NCBI GenBank assembly: GCA_037953625.1
Contig: CM075650.1
Coordinates: 45,760,206-45,824,205, forward strand
Direction of reading: 5' to 3'
Origin: Crotalaria pallida
Lineage: Eukaryota; Streptophyta; Magnoliopsida; Fabales; Fabaceae
Length of the DNA stretch: 64,000 bases
Under the pieces are notes generated by a model. It did no database searches, was not told the DNA's origin, and worked only from the letters and a program-made list of their open reading frames with translations. The position numbers and the translations under genes are program-made. Positions 57,946 to 64,000 of the stretch are shown here, piece by piece (the first letter of the stretch is position 1; each line of letters starts with the position of its first letter).

Positions 57946-58883
57946 CTGGTTTTTAAAATGCGTTTTTCACTTCTCAAAAGCACTTTTAACCATTCCTAAC
58001 TTTTGGGTATTCTATATAAACCTATTTCTAACCTTTGTGATCATATTCCATCATTTTGATATTCATTTTACAAAGAATCAAGCCACTCTATTCTCTCTCA
58101 CTTTCTCAAGATCAAAGTTCTCATTTTTACATTCTTTGATCAAGAACCTTGAATCTCTCATGTTGATATTTTCATAGCTTTTGAAAGAGATACATAGGAT
58201 TGTTATTTTGTTTTCATTTGAGTTGTAATCATTGCAAAGAAGGCAAACACTCTACAACAAAGGAAGTCTTGAAGAAGTTATTCATCAAGCAAAGTTATTT
58301 GGAAGCCTTGGTGTGGCATATCATCAAGCACTTGGAAGTCTTGTAGTGAAGAAAGCAAGTGGAAGTCTTTGAAGAATCTCAAAGCATTGGAAGTCTTGTT
58401 GTGGGGTATCGGCAAGCAAGAGAAGAGGTTAGATTAGATATCAATGGGGTTACAAGGCAAGGGTGTGGTATCTCTTGTAGGCTAGCAAGAAGGGAGTCTT
58501 GTGAGGCATTTACTTGTAATTTGAGAACTCTAATTCCTCGTAGTGAAGAATCTCTCTTGGTTGAAGAGGGGACTGGAGTAGCTTTCAAGTGGATGAAAGT
58601 GAACCAGGATAAATCACTGTGTCGTATCTCTAAACTCTCTACTCTTTGCAATTCAAGTCTTTAATTGTGTTCTTGGTTGAAAACCTAGAAAAAGTGATTT
58701 TCATAATTGATTGAATTGAATCTTAATTGTGCAAAATTGATTTTGGGAAAATCTTTTTCATAACCTAGGTAATCAATAAGAATATTGGTGTTAATCAATT
58801 CCGCTTTATCTCTGATCATATGTATTAATTGATTGATTTTCGTATTTGATTGAAAAGTGATTTTTCAATTTTAACATTGATTA

Positions 58884-58972
58884 ATCGAGTAATTGGTTTC
58901 ATTAATCGATTAGTTTGAATTGATCATTCGGCATTAATCGATTAGTTGACATGTTAATCGATTAATAGAAGA
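58884..58972. repeat. TTAATCGATTAA cluster in LTR I (3' part)
   Basis: Four copies (three ATTAATCGATTA and one TTAATCGAGTAA) within 90 bp, a second cluster inside the same LTR. Confidence 0.75.
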
Positions 58973-59119
58973 AAATTTCAAGAAAATCATTTGTTTTAAT
59001 CGTTTCGATTTGTTTCTTTCGAAAATCTTTCAAGGTTTATCTAACACCTATTCAACCCCCCCTTCTAGGTGTTCTCCTAGTGTCTCCTAGTTATTTCACC
59101 CACCGATTGTAGGTTCCAA

Positions 59120-60138
59120 CATGGTTTGCTTGAGTTACAAACTAGGGCGGAGAAATGCTGACTTCATTAAACCTTGTTGATACCCCGTTGTTCGGTAGCC
59201 AAAGTCGCAAGGCCCAGTCCATATGAAAGTCCAAGATCACCAAACCCAAGATCACCGCACAACGAGGGCATCAGGAGAAAGCGTGGAAACACCAGGAGCT
59301 GCTTAAAGCGCTACGCCCAGAGCGACAGCCCTCAAGGCGTCATATTCTGACGTCACAACCAACAAGAAGAGCAAGGTGCGCCGATGTCAATGAGCACAAC
59401 ATACCCTCTCAGAGCGCCTCGGGTGATACGGAAACTTGGGGAGAAAGTCATGATAAATGAGAGCGAACAGGAAACGGAGCCTGTGGAAGGCGTACGCGTA
59501 CAGACAAAAGATTTTGGTTCCCCAAACTATGAGGAGCGTGCAAGAGAAGCCAGAGCATCTTGGCTTACATCATGCAGCCCCTTCTTTGAGGAAAGTCGAA
59601 AAAGGGAAGTCTCGTGAGCCTCCCACTGTGATAATCAAAGAAAGAGCTTAAAGAAGTAAAGAAGACAAAACGGACTTTGCAGACGGCAGCCACAAAGAAG
59701 GAAAAGGAGAGAAGACCAATGGACCAAGAAACAGGAAGGCAAAGACCGATGGGCAGAAAAGACACTATAAGAGGAACCTTCCTCCAACGTACACAAGGGA
59801 AGAAGAACAGAAAGAGGGGATCCCAACACAATTAAAAAAGAGCCAACATTACTGAAGCTAGAAAAACAAAAAGAACCCTAGAAAAATACACAGAGAGTGT
59901 AAGAGAGAGGAATAGAATAGGAGCTTCGACTTAAGTTTCAGAATATAGAGGAAGGTGTAAAAAGCGAAGGCGCTCACCCCTCGCCCTGTAAAAACACTAC
60001 AAGTGTGGAGCCCTACTCTTACATTTATCTCTCTGAATTCCCCTTTTCAAAGTAATAAAAGCCTAAAGCTTTATCAAGTTTACGAACCCATTATCTTTTT
60101 ACTAATTATTCACTTATCGCACAAAGCGGTCCAAAACA
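59120..60138 (+). mobile_element. 5' LTR of Tat-lineage element M (5' end uncertain)
   Basis: It ends GGTCCAAAACA at 60138, 2 nt before a tRNA-Arg PBS. Its start is unclear and may have been lost at the boundary with LTR I. A CTATAAGAGGAACC segment at 59764-59777 is a likely TATA region. No coding motif; small ORFs (59384-59651) overlap each other without known domains. Confidence 0.7.
59764..59772 (+). promoter_or_regulatory. TATA-like box of LTR M
   Basis: CTATAAGAG, about 370 nt before the LTR end, is a plausible promoter position for a Tat-type LTR. Inference only. Confidence 0.4.
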
Positions 60139-60140
60139 AT

Positions 60141-60158
60141 TGGCGACTCCGCTGGGGA
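60141..60158 (+). other. Primer-binding site of element M, tRNA-Arg
   Basis: TGGCGACTCCGCTGGGGA, the perfect form of the site seen at 45046-45063. Confidence 0.88.
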
Positions 60159-60162
60159 AGCT

Positions 60163-62409
60163 ATGGCTTCCAATCACGAAGGAAAAGGGGCTCATGTTGT
60201 GCAACAAGCATCTGTAGGAGACGTAGCTCCGAAGGTGGTGCCTGTGAGCACCGTTCAAAGCCCAACGACCAGTCACGCAAGTCGTGGGACGGGACAGGGC
60301 TCCAGAAGGTTGAGTTTCAGCCCAGCCAACCAAGGAAGCGATAATACTCGCTCTCCCTCAGACACTCCATAGGATGACCAAGAGCCTCAAGAAGAAGAGC
60401 TCGGCAGCGACAAGGAAACGCTAAGTCACATCAAGATCCCCCACATAGAAGGCGACTCCAACACTCAAGTCGTGATATCAGCTGCGCTGCTCAACTCTCT
60501 GGTGGCGAACCAAGGCGCACTATCCGAAATAGTGGCAGAATACAAAGCCCAGTCTGCCAAGGCAAGAGAAGAAAAGGAGGCCTTGAGTGCAAGATTGAAA
60601 GAAGAAGAGGAGGCGCGCAGAGAGGCAGAGTTGGCGAAAGCGAGAACGAACTCAGAGGAGGAATTTCAGCACGAGACAAGTGGCAGGAGAGAAAGTACAG
60701 AAGACGCTCTGGTCACACAAGCAGAGTTGAAACGCATCCTGCAGGCGCACAAGGAAGGACAAAATATGGTAATAAATCTAAAGCCTCCTTTTACCGCTGA
60801 TGTAACTGCCTATCGCTACCCACAAGGGTATGCGCCCCCAATGTTCCGAAAGTTTGACGGAACCGGGAGCGCGCGCGAGCACTTGATGACGTATGTGGAT
60901 GATCTTGGGGTATACAGTGCAGACCACTGTTTAAGGTTAAGGGAGTTCTCAAAGTCTCTTGTTGGGCGCGCCTTCACTTGGTATTCCAAGTTGCGCCCAG
61001 CATCAATTTGGACTTTGGAGGAAATGACTATAGAGTTTTGTAACAAGTTCTTAGAAGACCAAGGCGCTATCCACATCATGGACCTTGGTCGTGTAAGGCA
61101 GCGAGCAGGAGAGAGTCTGACCGCCTTCATTAAAAGGTACAGGGACAGAGCGTTACATTGCAAAGAGACTCTCCCTGAAGCGGACCTAGTTTACAGGTGC
61201 ATAAAAAGTATTGAAGATGGCTCGCAAATATTCTTGGCACTCAGTAAGATCACCACTTTTTTTGAGTTGCTTGGGAGAGCGATGGATGTTACCGAGGCCA
61301 TGAAGAAACAAGGAAAGAGAACCAAAGACCAAATCGCCTTTGACGTAAACGCTATGGATGACAAGAGTAGGAAAAGCTACAGAACCATGCCGTCTCCCAG
61401 GAGCTATGAAAGGAAAGAACCCCCACCAAAGCTCCCAATCTCTAGGGAACTTACTTATCAGTTGGTGGAGGAATGGCTAAAGGAAGGCATCCTCACTAAA
61501 AGGGCGACAAAACCCCCTCTGACGCGTGAGGAGTACGATAACCCAGAGTATTGCATTCTGCACAGACAGAAAAGTCATGGTACTATGGATTGTTATGTCA
61601 TTAGAGGCGTGTTTCAGAAGCAATACGCGGCGGGAAAGATATTGCTGCCAGAGGGTGAAGGCGAAGAAAGTCTAGGCGATCATCCCTTGTCTAGACACAA
61701 TGTGAATGTTATCCTTTCCCACGGCGATAACTTGTTAGAGGAGATTGAAGAAGAAGAGCTGGTGGAGAATGAACTGAGAAGGGGACTTGTGAAGACCAGA
61801 GGGTTCAGAGCCCTATTTGACCAATTAAGGTTGGGAGCTGACATCAGGGAAGAAGCGGCACATGCTCTAGCTGATGTGATAGTTAGAAGAGGGGCGAACA
61901 CCAGTGCCGCCTACGCACCAGCAACCAGGGTAGCCAAGGCGCACGCCTCGGCAGTGATGTTTAGAGAGCCGCAGCGAATACATCCAGCCTTTTGTCACAA
62001 CAGGCCGCTATTTGTGGAGGCAACCATCGAAGGCGTACACGTCCGGCGCGCCCTCGTGGACAACGGATCAGGAGTAAACATCATCCCAACCCATATATTT
62101 GTGAAGCTGGGAGTTGCTAAAGAAAGGCTCAAGAAAGCGGAGGCAACACTGGGAACTTTCAACGGAGGAATAGTCACGGCAAGGGCGTGCGTAGTACTCA
62201 ATTTGGAGGTAGGGCCCATAAAAACTCTGAACACTTTCCATATTGTTGACGGAGATCCTAGTTATCATATCCTACTGGGACGCCCCTGTATCCATCTACA
62301 CGGGTGTGTTCCCTCTACGCTGCACCAGTGCGTGAAGTCAATGTATAAGGGACAAGACATTGAGATCCCAGTAACGAGGCGCCATTTGATGCTTCGGAGT
62401 TACATTTGA
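60163..62409 (+). pseudogene. gag: Tat-lineage gag-protease, one in-frame stop
   Basis: The frame starts at ATGGCTTCC, 4 nt after the PBS, and runs to 62409 with a single TAG at 60370-60372. That TAG could be a simple C-to-T change in a Gln codon; both sides are in the same frame. Gag part: Glu/Ala-rich coiled coil (about 60520-60690), then the capsid-type Retrotrans_gag domain (about 60830-61290, FRKFDGTGS to the LxRAMDVTEA segment), then CILHRQKSHGTMDC (about 61552-61593), a knuckle-like motif. Protease part: RRALVDNGSGVNIIP (about 62044-62088), with DNGS in the active-site position, and ILLGRPCIHLHG (about 62269-62304). A -1 frameshift near 62375 moves the reading frame into the pol part. 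Confidence 0.88.
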
Positions 62410-64000
62410 TTGATGCCACAGTGTTCGATGAACTAGCTCCCCCTAGGACCAACAGGATTGGAAGAGAACCCAAGATCTCGATCAGAGGAAAAGAGAAAAT
62501 GAAAGAGCCAGAGAAGAGGCAGTCAGTGTTCAAGAGACTCCGCTTACCAGAAGAAGAGGAAAGCGCACAGCAGCGGACAACCAAACCAAGATACAAGCTG
62601 CAAAAGCAACGCCTTCCTGGAGGAGGGCCCAGATGGGCCATCCTCTAGGAACTCGCGGGGCCAGCCAAGCCAAAGTTGAGCGACGTGGCTAGCCCCACAC
62701 TCATGGGCATCATAAAAGGGGAAGCATGGTTTGCTTCGACGGAGGATGTTATGCACGCCCAGCAAAAAGGGAATGAAGCTAATGGTCCAGAAGGTTTGGA
62801 AGAAGTCAATGTAGGAGGAGAAGGCGAGCACAGGCCTCTCTTCATTGCCTCTTCACTTACCCCGTCTGAAAAGGCGGACTTGGTCGCCTTGCTGAAAGAG
62901 TTCAGAGAAGTGTTCGCCTGGAGCTATGAGGAGATGCCAGGACTCAGCCCCAAGCTAGTCACTCATAACTTGGCCGTCAAAGCTGATGCAATACCTATAA
63001 AACAACATCCCAGGAAGTTTAGCCCTGAGATTGAGAAAGCAATAAAAGACGAAGTGGAGAAGTTACTGGAGGCGCGCTTCGTCAAGCCTATACAACACCC
63101 CACTTGGTTGGCCAACATAGTCCCTGTAAAGAAAAAGAATGGCCAGATTAGATGTTGCGTGGACTTCAGAGATTTAATCAAGGCGTGCCCCAAGGATGAT
63201 TTCCCGCTGCCACACATAGACTGCATGGTAGATGCAACAGCCATGCATGAACGCTTTTCCTTTATGGATGGCTTCAGCGGCTACAATCAAATAAAGATGG
63301 CAGAGGGCGATGAGGAAAAAACCGCTTTCAGAACCCCGGTGGGAAATTTCTACTACTTGGTGATGTCGTTCGGTCTTAAGAATGTCGGAGCAACATATCA
63401 AAGAGCGATGACAGCGATCTTCCATGACATGATGCATGATATAGTAGAAGACTATGTTGATGACATAGTGGTCAAATCAAGGAAGAAAGAGCAACACTTG
63501 ACACATCTAAGAGCTGTCTTTTCCAGATGCAAGAAGTACAAACTCAGAATGAACCCTCTCAAATGTAAATTTGGGGTCTCTTCTGGTGAGTTCCTGGGGT
63601 TCAGAGTTCATAAGGAAGGTGTCTCGGCCGACGAGAGAAAAGTCAAGGCAGTCAGGGAAATGAAAGCGCCTCGCAACAAGAAAGAATTGCAACAAATGAT
63701 GGGGAAATTAGGATATATCCGCAGATTCATACCAGCCATGGGAGAACTGTTGGGTCCTATGAGGAAACTTCTCAAGGGTAAGGAAATTTTCAAGTGGGAA
63801 AAAGAGCATCAGGACGCTTTCGACAAAGTGAAAAGGGCTTTAGCAACACCACCAATGATGATTCCGCCTCAAAAAGGAGTACCACTCAGAGTGTATCTGG
63901 CAACTACCCAAACGGCAATCAGTGGACTCTTTGCACAAGAAGTTGAAGGTTCAGAGCGCCCCGTAGCCTACTGGAGCAGAATGCTAAAAGAGGTAGAATC
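62376..64000 (+). pseudogene. pol: Tat-lineage pol: linker, reverse transcriptase, RNase H start (runs off window)
   Basis: This is the reverse transcriptase region that would copy element RNA into DNA. The frame continues from the frameshift near 62375, meets one TAG at 62646-62648, and is then open to the window edge. RT blocks in order: a priming segment (PIKQHPRKFSPEIEK, about 62992-63036); LANIVPVKKKNGQIRCCVDFRDL (about 63109-63174), where RVCVDFRDL is usual; FSFMDGFSGYNQI (about 63256-63294) with the first catalytic Asp; FGLKNVGATYQRAM (about 63370-63411); and the YVDDI catalytic motif (about 63451-63465). After the thumb, the RNase H domain begins (about 63880 on). Integrase, if present, lies beyond 64000. 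Only the frameshift and two stop codons (this TAG and the gag TAG) mark it as defective. Confidence 0.88.

Larger units (their letters stand above)
57519..59119 (+). mobile_element. Copia/SIRE-like LTR I
   Basis: It ends CCGATTGTAGGTTCCAACA at 59119, preceded by the CCCCCCTTCTAGGTGTTC phrase typical of SIRE/Maximus-type LTR ends. A start at TGTTGATCAAGTTC (57519) is a best guess; no target duplication was found. It contains two palindrome clusters (57812-57945 and 58884-58972) and a stretch ending in AACCAGGATAAATCACTGTG (58599-58618). The 101-codon ORF at 58359-58664 has no known motif and is probably chance. Confidence 0.55.

Noticed and set aside
58359..58664. 101-codon ORF in LTR I as a gene
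   Set aside because: It lies in an LTR-like stretch with SIRE-type phrases, is paired with an antisense ORF of similar length, and shows no domain.

Overview
The window looks like plant nuclear heterochromatin, most likely from a papilionoid legume of the Phaseoleae type (Vigna, Phaseolus, Cajanus or Glycine relatives). That is inferred from the retrotransposon families and from their palindromic TAATCGATTA and CGCTTAAGCG clusters. I see no host gene. Nearly all of the 64 kb can be assigned to LTR retrotransposons, solo LTRs and fragments, and much of it is nested. Five insertions (B, C, D, E, F) plus H have perfect 5-bp target-site duplications, which fixes the order of insertion.

Layout. 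(1) 1-11863: a minus-strand, coding-free, LARD-like element present as a direct tandem, internal-LTR-internal-LTR, with a repeat period near 6.1 kb and copies about 99.6% identical by eye. It is inserted in the integrase gene of a Ty3/gypsy element. (2) 11864-17717: a mosaic of broken pieces: a decayed integrase, an Athila-like LTR fragment, another LTR end, a truncated coiled-coil ORF and a Copia-like LTR. (3) 17718-41627: a very long minus-strand LTR (A). It was split by solo LTR B (TSD TAACG), which holds element C (TSD AGCAC) and solo LTR E (TSD GGGGG); C in turn holds solo LTR D (TSD ATGAG). A also holds a 5S-rRNA-bearing, Cassandra-like LTR and solo LTR F (TSD AAAAT). (4) 41628-50081: an Athila-like LTR with its PBS, a 510-bp fold-back element, and an Ogre/Tat-like LTR with tRNA-Arg PBS, whose leader was split by solo LTR H (TSD GAGGG). 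(5) 50082-57287: a complete Athila/Diaspora-type element with gag and protease but no reverse transcriptase, RNase H or integrase. (6) 57288-59119: leftover sequence and a Copia/SIRE-like LTR. (7) 59120-64000: the 5' part of a Tat-lineage Ty3/gypsy element (LTR, PBS, gag, protease, reverse transcriptase, start of RNase H) running off the window.

The most interesting signal is not a gene. The long LTRs that begin TGTAACA and end TGTTACA (families LARD, B/H, C/E, D, F) share a structural plan. In LTR-sense order it is: a 9-11 bp inverted repeat with exactly 45 nt between the arms (B, D, H); a cluster of short palindromes whose core differs between families and even within one family; an array of stem-loops with conserved loops and changing, still complementary stems; a CTCAC-CTTA-TTTCAGGTAC motif; and, in B, D, F and H, a hairpin with a 3-nt loop and compensating stem changes 330-430 nt from the LTR end. 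Element C carries a further array of stem-loops downstream of its primer-binding site, each with a 31-nt loop. Fixed loop lengths with covarying arms are what selection on RNA or cruciform structure would leave. The function is unknown; RNA packaging, dimerisation or template jumping are guesses.
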